From contig CAJFSP010000002.1 of assembly GCA_904419725.1 (NCBI GenBank), positions 65,305 to 129,304 on the forward strand: a stretch of 64,000 nucleotides of DNA. The letters are read 5' to 3'. Under the pieces are notes generated by a model that worked only from the letters and a program-made list of their open reading frames with translations, made no database searches and was not told the origin of the DNA. The translations under genes and the position numbers were made by a program. Below, in pieces: positions 8,602 to 16,388 of this stretch. This stretch comes from Candidatus Heteroclostridium caecigallinarum. GTDB lineage: Bacteria; Bacillota; Clostridia; Christensenellales; CAG-314. The stretch's first letter is position 1. Each line of letters begins with the position of its first letter.

Positions 8602-9402
8602 TTATTTGCTTATAAAAAGTTTGTATATTTCGTTTTTGCCCACGCCCCTGTCTTTCGCCGTACGCTTTATGGCCTCCATCCGGCTCATGCCGCCTTTTTC
8701 GTAAAAAGCGACATGCTCTTCGGGCGACAGGGCGTTGAGCGCGTTTTCCTCTTCCGCGCCGTCCACCACGATGACGTATTCGCCGCGCGGCGTCACGACC
8801 TCGGCGTCTTTCAGACGGAAAAACTCCGCCGATTCGTGCAGTTTGGAAATTTCTTTGACGACGGCCACCTTTCTGTCGCCGAAAAAGCCGTACAGCGCCC
8901 TGAGGTCGGCGTTGACGTTGTGCGGGGCGGAATAAAAAATGTTTACCCCGCCGTACGGCAGCGATTCGAGCTGCTTCTGCCGCTCCGAGGCTTTTTCTTT
9001 CAAAAACCCCGCAAAGGTAAACGGCGCCTCGAACCCCGTCATGACAAACGCCGTCACAAAAGCGCACGCCCCCGGCAGCACGGTGTAATCTATTTTTTCT
9101 TCTATAAGCCTTCTCACCAGCAGATACCCGGGGTCTGACACGCACGGCATCCCCGCGTCGGAGATGACGGCCACGGTCTTGCCGCTTCTGACCGTGTCGC
9201 ACACAAAGTCGAGCGTCTTTTTTTCGTTGAATTTATGAAAAGATTTGAGCGGCTTGTTCACGCCGTATCTGTCCAGCAGAATTCTGCTGTGGCGGGTGTC
9301 CTCGCACAGCAAAAGGTCGGCGTTTTTAAGCGTTTCCACCGCCCTGTAACTTATATCGCCGAGATTGCCGATCGGCGTGGCGACGAAATATACTTTACAC
9401 AT
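8602..9402 (-). CDS. rsmI: 16S rRNA (cytidine-1402-2'-O)-methyltransferase RsmI
   Basis: A SAM-dependent enzyme that 2'-O-methylates C1402 in the decoding centre of 16S rRNA. The 266-residue tetrapyrrole-methylase fold begins with YFVATPIGNLGD, followed by CEDTRHSRILLDRYG, SDAGMPCVSDPG and VLPGACAF, all RsmI hallmarks. The C-terminal extension (SRMEAIKRTAKDRGVGKNEIYK) is the usual small helical domain. Its start overlaps the end of the upstream methyltransferase by 8 bases. The pair matches the Bacillus yabB-yabC neighbourhood, without yazA between them. Confidence 0.96.
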   Translation of the reverse strand: MCKVYFVATPIGNLGDISYRAVETLKNADLLLCEDTRHSRILLDRYGVNKPLKSFHKFNEKKTLDFVCDTVRSGKTVAVISDAGMPCVSDPGYLLVRRLIEEKIDYTVLPGACAFVTAFVMTGFEAPFTFAGFLKEKASERQKQLESLPYGGVNIFYSAPHNVNADLRALYGFFGDRKVAVVKEISKLHESAEFFRLKDAEVVTPRGEYVIVVDGAEEENALNALSPEEHVAFYEKGGMSRMEAIKRTAKDRGVGKNEIYKLFISK

Positions 9403-10141
9403 CTTTTTCTCCGTACAGTTGTTTTATCGTCGGCGTGAAATTGCCGTCTTTGTCGTACACAACGATTGGTTTATGCCACAAAAGCCCTTCGCCGCCGTCT
9501 TTTCTGCCGCACACAATCACCAGATACGGCGCGTCGCCCTCACGGGCGCACACCGTGGTTATTTCTTTCGGCGTTATGGAGTGCCTTGTCATGCATTCAA
9601 AGACGTCGGCGCATCTCGGCGCCTTGTGCACAATGTAAAACCTGCCGCCGCTTTTGAGCAGCCTGCCCGCCGCGCGGCATATCTCGTCCAGCGTGACGGC
9701 CTCCTCGTGGCGGCACAGCCGCAGGCTTTCCTTTTCCTGCGCTTCGCCGCAACCTTGTTTTATATAAGGCGGGTTGCACACGACTACGTCGGCCTTTCTG
9801 CCCTTATATTCCGCCGCGAAAGTCTGCATCGGGCGGCACACGACTTCGATTGTGTCTTGCATGCCGTTGTATTTCACGCTGCGCGCCGCCATGTCGGCCA
9901 GCCTTTCCTGCAACTCCACCGCTATGACTCTGCCAGGACGGCGCTTATATGCCACAAGCATGGCTATTACGCCGCTGCCCGTGCCCAGGTCAATGACCAG
10001 GTCGCCCTTTTTCGCGCGCACGCTGTTTGCCAGAAGCACGGCGTCCGACGTGAAACGGTATTCACCGCTGTCCTGAATAATCATCAGTCCGCCCGCCTGC
10101 AGGTCTTCGAGTTTTTCGCTGTCTCTGAGTTTTATTTCCAT
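9395..10141 (-). CDS. tRNA1(Val) (adenine37-N6)-methyltransferase-like protein (TrmN6/YabB family)
   Basis: A 248-residue class I SAM methyltransferase. Visible are the family's N-terminal block (LEDLQAGGLMIIQ...RFTSDAVLLA), motif I VIDLGTGSGVIAMLVA, and NPPY (VVCNPPYIKQG), typical of N6-adenine methylation. The closest known role is modification of tRNA A37, but the substrate is inferred. I choose the ATG at 10141 because upstream in-frame codons run through the neighbouring terminator. No Shine-Dalgarno precedes it, and a TATAAT lies 7 bases upstream, so the transcript is probably leaderless. Confidence 0.85.
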   Translation of the reverse strand: MEIKLRDSEKLEDLQAGGLMIIQDSGEYRFTSDAVLLANSVRAKKGDLVIDLGTGSGVIAMLVAYKRRPGRVIAVELQERLADMAARSVKYNGMQDTIEVVCRPMQTFAAEYKGRKADVVVCNPPYIKQGCGEAQEKESLRLCRHEEAVTLDEICRAAGRLLKSGGRFYIVHKAPRCADVFECMTRHSITPKEITTVCAREGDAPYLVIVCGRKDGGEGLLWHKPIVVYDKDGNFTPTIKQLYGEKDV

Positions 10142-10148
10142 CACGGTT

Positions 10149-10178
10149 ATTATAAAGGCAAACCGCCCGCCAGCACAA
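10149..10178 (-). promoter_or_regulatory. Promoter giving a probable leaderless trmN6-rsmI mRNA
   Basis: TTGTGC (10173-10178), 18 bp, TATAAT (10149-10154), then AACCGTG and the ATG at 10141. Confidence 0.7.
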
Positions 10179-10186
10179 GTTTTTGA

Positions 10187-10215
10187 AGAAAAAAGCGGGC
10201 GAACCGCCCGCTTTT
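10187..10215 (-). terminator. Terminator of the acyl-CoA synthetase gene
   Basis: An 11-bp perfect stem AAAAGCGGGCG / CGCCCGCTTTT with a 3-nt loop, T-rich on both sides, just after the stop at 10224. Confidence 0.88.
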
Positions 10216-10223
10216 CGCGTGAT

Positions 10224-11876
10224 TTATTTTCTTTTTTTGCCAAGAGACTCGACGTATTCTTTCGCCATTTCCCTCAGTTTGAACTTCTGGATTTTGCCGC
10301 TGCCCGTCATCGGGAGTTTGTCCACGAAAATGACGTACGACGGCACTTTGTGTCTTGCCATGTTGTCGCCGACATATTCCTTGACTTCTTTTTCCGTCAT
10401 CTTGGCGTCCTTTTTCAGCACCACGAAAGCCGCGACTTCCTCGCCGTAAACTTCGCTCGGCGCGCCGACAACCTGCACGTCCTGAATTTTCGGGTTGGTG
10501 TACAAAAACTCTTCTATTTCTTTCGGGTAGATGTTTTCGCCGCCGCGGATAATCATGTCCTTGATACGCCCCGTTATGCGGTAATATCCTTCTTCGTCCA
10601 CGGAAGCCAGGTCGCCCGTGTGCAGCCAGCCGTCTTTGTCGATGGCTTCGGCGGTGGCCTCAGGCATATTATAATAACCTTTCATGACGTTGTAGCCCCT
10701 CACGCAGAACTCGCCGTCCTGGTTAGGCCCCAGCGTCGCGCCGGTTTCCGGATCCATGATTTTGACTTCCATGTGCGGATACTGTTTGCCCACCGTGGTT
10801 ACCCTCTTTTCCAGCGGGTCGTCGGCAAAAGTCTGCGTGCAGCCCGGCGAAGCCTCCGTCTGGCCGTAAACGCTGGTGATTTCCGTCATGTGCATTTCTT
10901 CCACCACCTGGCGCATAACCTTTTCAGGGCAGGTGGAACCCGCCATTATGCCGGTGCGCAGCGAAGAAGTGTCGTACTTTTTGAAATCGCGGTGTTCCAG
11001 CATGGCGATAAACATGGTAGGCACGCCGTGCACCGCCGTGCATTTTTCGTACTCGATGGTGTGCAGAGCCTTCATCGGGGTAAACCAAAGCAGCGGCACC
11101 ATGGTGGAACCGTGCGTGAGACACGCCATGATTGCCAGCACAAGGCCGAAGCAGTGGAAAAACGGCACGTGTATGCAAAGCCTGTCGCGCGGGGTGAATT
11201 TGAGGCGGTCGCCTATCATAAGACCGTTGTTGACAATGTTGTAGTGCGTCAGCATGACGCCTTTCGGAAAACCCGTCGTGCCCGAAGTGTACTGCATGTT
11301 GACGACGTCGTGACAGCTGACGGCGTCTTTGACTTTCTGCAACTGCTCGTCGGTTATCCTCTCGCCGTATTTATACAAATCGGTCCACTTGTACATGCCC
11401 GGATATCTGTTGTCGATGGAAACGACAGTCGTCAGTTTAGGCAGTTTTTCCGATTGCAGGATGCCCGGCTCGCTGGTTTCCAGTTCAGGGCAGAGTTCGT
11501 AGAGAGTTTTTTCGCAGTCTATATCTTTAAGACCGTCGCACACAAAGAGAGCTTTTGAATCAGATTGACGCAATAGGTATTCGAGTTCGGCAATTTTGTA
11601 GTTGGTGTTTACCGTCACCAGCACGGCGCCGATTTTAGCCGTGGCAAACAGCAGCGACAGCCATTCCGGATAGTTGGTCGCCCAAATCGCGATGTGGTCG
11701 CCCTTTTTGAGCCCTATGCCCAAAAGACCTTTCGCCACCCTGTCGACTTCGGCGTTGAATTCGGAATAAGTCATGTCGTATTCCCTTTCGATATACTTGA
11801 CGCACTGATGGTTCGGATACATTTCCGCCATGCGTTCCAGCATACCTCCTACCGTTACATCAATCAATTCACTCAT
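10224..11876 (-). CDS. AMP-dependent acyl-CoA synthetase / ligase
   Basis: Activates a carboxylic (probably fatty) acid to its CoA thioester through an acyl-AMP. The 550 residues contain the ANL-family P-loop [11 protein letters not shown], the A5 motif VYGQTEASP, the hinge [23 protein letters not shown] region, and the catalytic Lys motif [10 protein letters not shown]. It belongs to the fatty-acyl (COG0318) branch rather than to acetyl-CoA synthetases; chain length cannot be told. GAGAGG precedes the ATG at 11876 by 7 bases, so the longer frame start at 11918 is rejected. It is transcribed alone, with no beta-oxidation partner nearby. Confidence 0.92.
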   Translation of the reverse strand: MSELIDVTVGGMLERMAEMYPNHQCVKYIEREYDMTYSEFNAEVDRVAKGLLGIGLKKGDHIAIWATNYPEWLSLLFATAKIGAVLVTVNTNYKIAELEYLLRQSDSKALFVCDGLKDIDCEKTLYELCPELETSEPGILQSEKLPKLTTVVSIDNRYPGMYKWTDLYKYGERITDEQLQKVKDAVSCHDVVNMQYTSGTTGFPKGVMLTHYNIVNNGLMIGDRLKFTPRDRLCIHVPFFHCFGLVLAIMACLTHGSTMVPLLWFTPMKALHTIEYEKCTAVHGVPTMFIAMLEHRDFKKYDTSSLRTGIMAGSTCPEKVMRQVVEEMHMTEITSVYGQTEASPGCTQTFADDPLEKRVTTVGKQYPHMEVKIMDPETGATLGPNQDGEFCVRGYNVMKGYYNMPEATAEAIDKDGWLHTGDLASVDEEGYYRITGRIKDMIIRGGENIYPKEIEEFLYTNPKIQDVQVVGAPSEVYGEEVAAFVVLKKDAKMTEKEVKEYVGDNMARHKVPSYVIFVDKLPMTGSGKIQKFKLREMAKEYVESLGKKRK

Positions 11877-11908
11877 AGAATACCTCTCTTTAAGTAATAT
11901 TTCCAAAA

Positions 11909-11937
11909 AGTTTAGCATAAAGCGACAAACCCGTCAA
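11909..11937 (-). promoter_or_regulatory. Promoter of the acyl-CoA synthetase gene
   Basis: TTGACG (11932-11937), 17 bp, TAAACT (11909-11914). It diverges from the pepF promoter. Confidence 0.75.
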
Positions 11938-11980
11938 CAAAATGTTTAATCTTGCGGCGCGGGCGGAAAACTAAAAATAA

Positions 11981-12009
11981 TTGCGCCGCGGCGCAAGCGG
12001 TGATATACT
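11981..12009 (+). promoter_or_regulatory. Promoter of the M3 oligoendopeptidase gene with 16-bp palindrome
   Basis: TTGCGC (11981-11986), 17 bp, TATACT (12004-12009). The -35 box starts a perfect palindrome, TTGCGCCGCGGCGCAA (11981-11996), a candidate operator. Its first 13 bases recur at the -35 box of the amidohydrolase promoter (60552-60564). Confidence 0.7.
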
Positions 12010-12026
12010 TTCAGCGAGGTGAAAAT

Positions 12027-13706
12027 ATGAAATTATCGCAAATACCGTACAAAAGAATCACGCTTGAGGAAATAACTGAAAAAATGAACTCGCTCACTGC
12101 GGAGTTCGACAAGGCGGCAAACGCCGCGGAGCAACTGGAAGTTTATAAAAAATTCGACGAATACTCGTCGGACATCTCCACCGCTTTTTCGCTGCTCAAC
12201 ATCCGCTACACTCTCAACACCGCGGACGAATTCTATTCAAAAGAAAAGGACTATCTCAACGAGATTTCCCCTTACGTTCAGCAGCTGGTTCAGCAGTTCA
12301 ACGACAGACTGCTCGCCTCGAAACACAGGACGGAACTCGAAAAACTGCTGCCGTCGCTCATCTTTACAAAACTCGAATACGCCAAAAAATGCTTTGACGA
12401 CAGCATTGTCGGCGAATTGCAGACCGAAAGCAAACTGGAAACGAAATACAGCCAGCTGACGGCCTGCGCCCAGATTGACTTCGACGGGCAGAAACTCACC
12501 TTTTCGCAGCTCGGCAAATACAAACAAAGCCCCGACAGGGAAGTCCGCCGCGCGGCGTACAACGCGCAGGGCGCCTGGCTGGAAGGCGAAAACGGCGCCG
12601 AGGTGGACAGAATTTTTGACGAAATGGTCAAAACCCGCACCGCCATGGCAAAAAAACTCGGCTTCAAAAACTATCACGAAATGTCCATATACCGCATGGG
12701 CAGGGTGGGCTACGGCATCGACGATATACGCACATTCCGCGAACAGGTCAGGACGGAACTTGTGCCCGTCATCGCCGAACTTAAAGAAAGACAGGCCAAA
12801 GAACTCGGCATAGACAAAATCACCCTCATCGACGACCCCGTCATTTTCAGACGCGGCAACCCTACGCCTGTCGGCACGCCGGAAGAAATTTTCGAGAGCG
12901 GCAAAAAAATGTATCACGAAATGTCGCCCGACACAGGAAAATTCATCGACTTCATGCTGGAACACGAACTGTTCGACGTGCTGTCACGGCCGGGCAAAGC
13001 CAACGGCGGCTACTGCACCAACCTGCCTAAATACAAGATGCCGTTTATCTTCGCCAACTTCAACGGCACCAGCGGCGACGTGGACGTGCTGACGCATGAA
13101 GCGGGTCACGCCTTTGCCGCCTACAAAGCCTTTGACCTGCCGTGGGAGGACATTCAGACGCCGGGCATGGAAACCGCCGAAATCCACTCGATGAGCATGG
13201 AGTTTTTCGCCGAAAAATGGATGGATCTGTTCTTCGGCGACAGGGCGGACGATTACCGTTACATGCACCTGAGCTCGTCGCTGTCCTTTATTCCTTACGG
13301 CACGATAGTCGACTATTTCCAGGAAATCGTGTACACCAACCCCGACATGACCCCCGCCGAGCGCACAGAAACTTTCAGAAAACTGACCGAAGAGTTTTGC
13401 CCGAACCTGCTCGCCGACGGCATAAGCGGCTATGAGAAAGGAAAACGCTGGCAGTTCCAGCTGCATATTTTCGAATATCCTTTCTATTACATCGATTACT
13501 GTCTCGCGCAGACCATGTCGCTGGAATTTTATGTCATGATGAACAAAGACTACAAAGCGGCGTGGGAAACCTACATGAAACTCGTGTCTTACGCCGGCAC
13601 ACTGCCTTTCCCCGAACTCGTGGAAAAATGCGGCATGAAGTCGCCGCTGAAATACGGCACGCTGAAAGAAGTGGCGCTGGAACTCAAAAAGATACTTACA
13701 AAATAA
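12027..13706 (+). CDS. M3-family oligoendopeptidase (PepF-like)
   Basis: A zinc metallopeptidase that degrades short cytoplasmic peptides. The 559 residues are typical for the M3 oligoendopeptidases of Bacillota. The zinc site is LTHEAGHAFAAY (HExxH), followed about 30 residues later by METAEIHSMSMEFF, which supplies the third ligand Glu. A helical N-terminal oligopeptidase domain fills residues 1-250. GAGGTG lies 6 bases before the ATG at 12027; the longer open frame from 11952 crosses the promoter and is rejected. Transcribed alone, ending at a bidirectional terminator. Confidence 0.94.
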   Translation: MKLSQIPYKRITLEEITEKMNSLTAEFDKAANAAEQLEVYKKFDEYSSDISTAFSLLNIRYTLNTADEFYSKEKDYLNEISPYVQQLVQQFNDRLLASKHRTELEKLLPSLIFTKLEYAKKCFDDSIVGELQTESKLETKYSQLTACAQIDFDGQKLTFSQLGKYKQSPDREVRRAAYNAQGAWLEGENGAEVDRIFDEMVKTRTAMAKKLGFKNYHEMSIYRMGRVGYGIDDIRTFREQVRTELVPVIAELKERQAKELGIDKITLIDDPVIFRRGNPTPVGTPEEIFESGKKMYHEMSPDTGKFIDFMLEHELFDVLSRPGKANGGYCTNLPKYKMPFIFANFNGTSGDVDVLTHEAGHAFAAYKAFDLPWEDIQTPGMETAEIHSMSMEFFAEKWMDLFFGDRADDYRYMHLSSSLSFIPYGTIVDYFQEIVYTNPDMTPAERTETFRKLTEEFCPNLLADGISGYEKGKRWQFQLHIFEYPFYYIDYCLAQTMSLEFYVMMNKDYKAAWETYMKLVSYAGTLPFPELVEKCGMKSPLKYGTLKEVALELKKILTK

Positions 13707-13711
13707 CAAAT

Positions 13712-13740
13712 AAAAAAAGCCTCCTTCGGGAGGCTTTTTA
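13712..13740. terminator. Bidirectional terminator between oligoendopeptidase and MATE genes
   Basis: AAAAAGCCTCC-TTCG-GGAGGCTTTTT, an 11-bp perfect stem between convergent genes, with T tracts on both strands. Confidence 0.93.
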
Positions 13741-13746
13741 TTTGTT

Positions 13747-15081
13747 TCAGACAAGCGCGTGTTTCGGTTTCCAATACCCTTTCGCGTAGCAGAACACCGA
13801 GAGCGCAGTCGCCAGAGTCCAGCCGACAGGCCATGACGTCCATATGCCGGTGGCGCCCATCGACGGAGTGAGTATATACGCCAGAGCCACCCTGAACAGC
13901 AGGTCGGCAAAGGTGGACAGCATAAACAGTTTCATGGCGCCCGCCCCCCTGAACATTCCGTCGATGGCGATTTTAACCCCGATGACGAAATAGAACGGTG
14001 ACACTATTTTAAGAAAGTCGCAGCCGGCGCGCATCGCTTCTTCGCTGCCCCCTTCCATAAACAGACTGACCATGGCGGGGCTGAAAAAGAAATACAGCAG
14101 GAAAAACGGCAAAGCCGTGCAAAGCGAAATTATCACGCCCGAACGGAAGCCGACGCCCAGCCTTTCGGTTTTGCCCGCCCCGATGTTCTGCGCGCAGTAA
14201 CTGGATATGCCGGTCGCCAGCGTGGTGAGACAGGTTGTGGTAAACACATTGAGTTTTACGGCGGCTGTGTATCCCGCCATTATCGAACTGCCGAAAGAGT
14301 TGACGACGCCCTGGATAAACAGGTTTCCCAGCGACACGAAACTTTGCTGCAATACGCTGGGCACGGCGATGAACGCCGTCTTTTTGAGCAGCACCCATGA
14401 AAAAGCCGGCGACGGCTCGGAAGTTTCGATATGCCTGAGCCTCACCAGCAGAACAAATATGCAGCCGATTGAGGCAAGCCCCTGGGCGATGACCGTCGCC
14501 CACGCGGCACCCCCAACGCCCCAGTGAAACACGCACACGAAGAGCAGGTCGAGGCCTATGTTGGTGACGGAAGAAATTATAAGAAACACCAGCGGCGTTT
14601 TGCTGTCGCCGAAAGCGGTGAATATACCGGTGGCGATGTTATACAAAAACACAAACGCCATGCCGACGATATATATGTTGAGATAAACAACGCTGTCGTC
14701 AAAAACGTCGGTCGGCGTGCCCAGCATTCTCATCAGCGGCACGGCGAGCGCCAGCCCAAGTCCCGTGAGCAGCAGCGCCAGAGCCGTGAAGGCTATAAAC
14801 GACGTGGATATGGCGGTTTTCATCTGCGCCTTTTTGCCGGCTCCGTATAACTGCGATATGATTACCGAACAGCCTATGTTGCACCCCATGGCGACGGCGG
14901 TAAAAATCATGGTTATCGGGTAAGACGCGCCGACAGCGGCAAGAGCGCCCTCGCCGACAAACTGCCCCACGATGACAGTATCGGCTATGTTATAAAGTTG
15001 CTGAAAAATCGAGCTGGCAAGCAGCGGCAGCGTAAACAGCCAGAGCGCCTTGCCCGCTTTCCCTTCTGTCAGCGACGTCAT
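13747..15081 (-). CDS. MATE-family multidrug/cation efflux transporter
   Basis: A 444-residue inner-membrane antiporter of the DinF/NorM superfamily with about 12 hydrophobic helices. The opening KALWLFTLPLLASSIFQQLYNIADTVIVG and the repeat-half segment ASIG...FIAVPSVLQQSFVSLGNLF are characteristic. It exports drugs or metabolites using a Na+ or H+ gradient; the substrate is not predictable. GGAGG stands 8 bases before the ATG. Its putative promoter overlaps the end of the preceding HAD gene, and the transcript would begin with a hairpin. Confidence 0.93.
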   Translation of the reverse strand: MTSLTEGKAGKALWLFTLPLLASSIFQQLYNIADTVIVGQFVGEGALAAVGASYPITMIFTAVAMGCNIGCSVIISQLYGAGKKAQMKTAISTSFIAFTALALLLTGLGLALAVPLMRMLGTPTDVFDDSVVYLNIYIVGMAFVFLYNIATGIFTAFGDSKTPLVFLIISSVTNIGLDLLFVCVFHWGVGGAAWATVIAQGLASIGCIFVLLVRLRHIETSEPSPAFSWVLLKKTAFIAVPSVLQQSFVSLGNLFIQGVVNSFGSSIMAGYTAAVKLNVFTTTCLTTLATGISSYCAQNIGAGKTERLGVGFRSGVIISLCTALPFFLLYFFFSPAMVSLFMEGGSEEAMRAGCDFLKIVSPFYFVIGVKIAIDGMFRGAGAMKLFMLSTFADLLFRVALAYILTPSMGATGIWTSWPVGWTLATALSVFCYAKGYWKPKHALV

Positions 15082-15104
15082 TTTGTTTTGCCTCCGTAAA
15101 AAAG

Positions 15105-15129
15105 AAAAAAGCGGAAAAAATTTTTCCGC
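15105..15129 (-). terminator. Terminator of the CYTH-HAD operon, or 5' hairpin of the MATE mRNA
   Basis: GCGGAAAAA-(A/T)-TTTTTCCGC (15111-15129) followed on the minus strand by TTTTTTCTTTTTT. It ends the HAD operon (stop at 15150) but also lies just downstream of the MATE promoter. Confidence 0.65.
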
Positions 15130-15136
15130 AATTAAA

Positions 15137-15163
15137 ATTATACCCGCAGTTATTTTTTGTCAA
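15137..15163 (-). promoter_or_regulatory. Possible MATE promoter with a short spacer
   Basis: TTGACA (15158-15163) and TATAAT (15137-15142) are both perfect hexamers but only 15 bp apart. Short spacing is a known feature of MerR-type activated promoters; here it could also be chance. Confidence 0.45.
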
Positions 15164-15806
15164 CGATTTTATAAACAAATTCTTTCAGTTCCGCCACGGT
15201 GTTCAGCAAAGCCAGGTGCGGATAAACTTCCATCTCCTCCCTTGTGCCGAAACCGTAAAGTATGCCGACGGCGTCTATGCCGCATTTTTCGGCACCCTGC
15301 AAATCGTAAAACGTGTCGCCCACCATGAGGCACTTGTCTTTGTCCACGCCGTAAGTCTTGAGAGCGTAATTTATTATTTCGCTTTTGCTGACCCTGCCCG
15401 TTTCGCTGCCGCACACGAAATCCACGTGTTCCAGCATGCCGAGTTTGCGCAGCACCTCTACGGCGTATTTTTCGTATTTGGAAGTGGCTACCCCGACCGT
15501 CACGCCCATTTTTCTGAGTCCCTCGGCGAAGTCGTCGATGCCGTCGTACATTTCGTTGTCGTATATGCCGTCTTTAAGATATCTCTCCCTGTAATACGTC
15601 AGCGCTTCTTTCTGCCTGCGCTCGTCGCCGGGAAAAATAACGGCGAAGGTGCTCGACAGCGGCGGACCTATAAACTTTCTGACGTCATAGTCGGCGAGAT
15701 TGGCGCCGTATTTCGCGCAGGCGTCGCCCAGACACTTAACGATGCCGCTGTATGTGTTGGAAATGGTTCCGTCCAAATCGAGCAGAACGGTGTTATATTT
15801 TTTCAT
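15150..15806 (-). CDS. HAD-superfamily phosphatase (phosphoglycolate phosphatase-like)
   Basis: 218 residues from the ATG at 15806. It has all four HAD motifs: LLDLDGTISNT (nucleophile Asp), VATSKYEK, a Lys near SKSEIINYAL, and MVGDTFYDLQGAEKCG (acidic pair), with a C1 cap between motifs I and II. It is likely a small-molecule phosphatase; phosphoglycolate or nucleotide substrates are typical for the group but not proven. Its start overlaps the CYTH stop as ATGA (15803-15806), and AAAGGAC gives a weak binding site. Confidence 0.88.
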   Translation of the reverse strand: MKKYNTVLLDLDGTISNTYSGIVKCLGDACAKYGANLADYDVRKFIGPPLSSTFAVIFPGDERRQKEALTYYRERYLKDGIYDNEMYDGIDDFAEGLRKMGVTVGVATSKYEKYAVEVLRKLGMLEHVDFVCGSETGRVSKSEIINYALKTYGVDKDKCLMVGDTFYDLQGAEKCGIDAVGILYGFGTREEMEVYPHLALLNTVAELKEFVYKIVDKK

Positions 15807-16351
15807 AAAAGTCCTTTGATTTTCAAAAATCTCTGTGATTTCGCCTCCGACGGCGCGAGCGGTATACTCATCTCCGCCAGAAGCGTTTTGAGTTTCGCTA
15901 TACTCCGGTCGTCGGCTTCGCATTCCAGTTCGAAATCGGTCGCGCCGTCTACCGTGGTTTTGTCGAGTTCAAGCGTAAAGCCTTTGAAACAAAATTTAAT
16001 CCTTTCCGTCACGCCGAACCCCAGATAACGCGGGTTATGCTTAAAGGCGCAGCCGAAACACCCGTTGACGAAAGAAGCGTCCGCGCCCTCTTCCATCGCC
16101 TTTCGGAGAAAAGCGGCGTCGACTTCCCTCCCCTGTTCGACCGAGTTAAACACGCCGTCTTTAACGCTCACGCGCTCTTTGTACTGCAAGGCGTATTTTC
16201 CGTTTTTCACGCGCACCCGCAGCATACGCGACAAATCGCCCGTATCGAAATAATGGTTGACCTGCCTGACGGGTTTTTCGTCCGTAAGCGACGCCAGCCT
16301 GAGATAGTTACCCTCTCCGAGAGATATTTTAAGTTCGTTTTCGTTAAACAT
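15803..16351 (-). CDS. CYTH domain protein (triphosphate tunnel metalloenzyme family)
   Basis: 182 residues. The CYTH signature ExExK is visible at the start (ENELK, residues 4-8), followed by the strand pattern of the eight-stranded tunnel: VNHYFDTGD, LRVRVKNGKYALQYKER, FTLELDKTTVDGATDFELECE. The family includes triphosphatases and thiamine triphosphatase. The short YjbK-like bacterial members are poorly defined, so the substrate is open. No Shine-Dalgarno is visible, and a terminator-like hairpin ends 13 bases before the ATG, so how it is expressed is unclear. Confidence 0.85.
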   Translation of the reverse strand: MFNENELKISLGEGNYLRLASLTDEKPVRQVNHYFDTGDLSRMLRVRVKNGKYALQYKERVSVKDGVFNSVEQGREVDAAFLRKAMEEGADASFVNGCFGCAFKHNPRYLGFGVTERIKFCFKGFTLELDKTTVDGATDFELECEADDRSIAKLKTLLAEMSIPLAPSEAKSQRFLKIKGLL

Positions 16352-16354
16352 AAT

Positions 16355-16381
16355 TAAAAATCAAGGCGAGCCACGCTCGCC
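16355..16381 (-). terminator. Terminator of the DUF4914 gene
   Basis: GGCGAGC-CAC-GCTCGCC then TTGATTTTTAATT on the minus strand, ending right before the CYTH start codon. Confidence 0.72.
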
Positions 16382-16388
16382 CCGGATT

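Noticed and set aside
11952..12026. Longer N-terminus for the oligoendopeptidase
   Set aside because: The extra frame runs through the promoter; the ATG at 12027 has a proper ribosome binding site.
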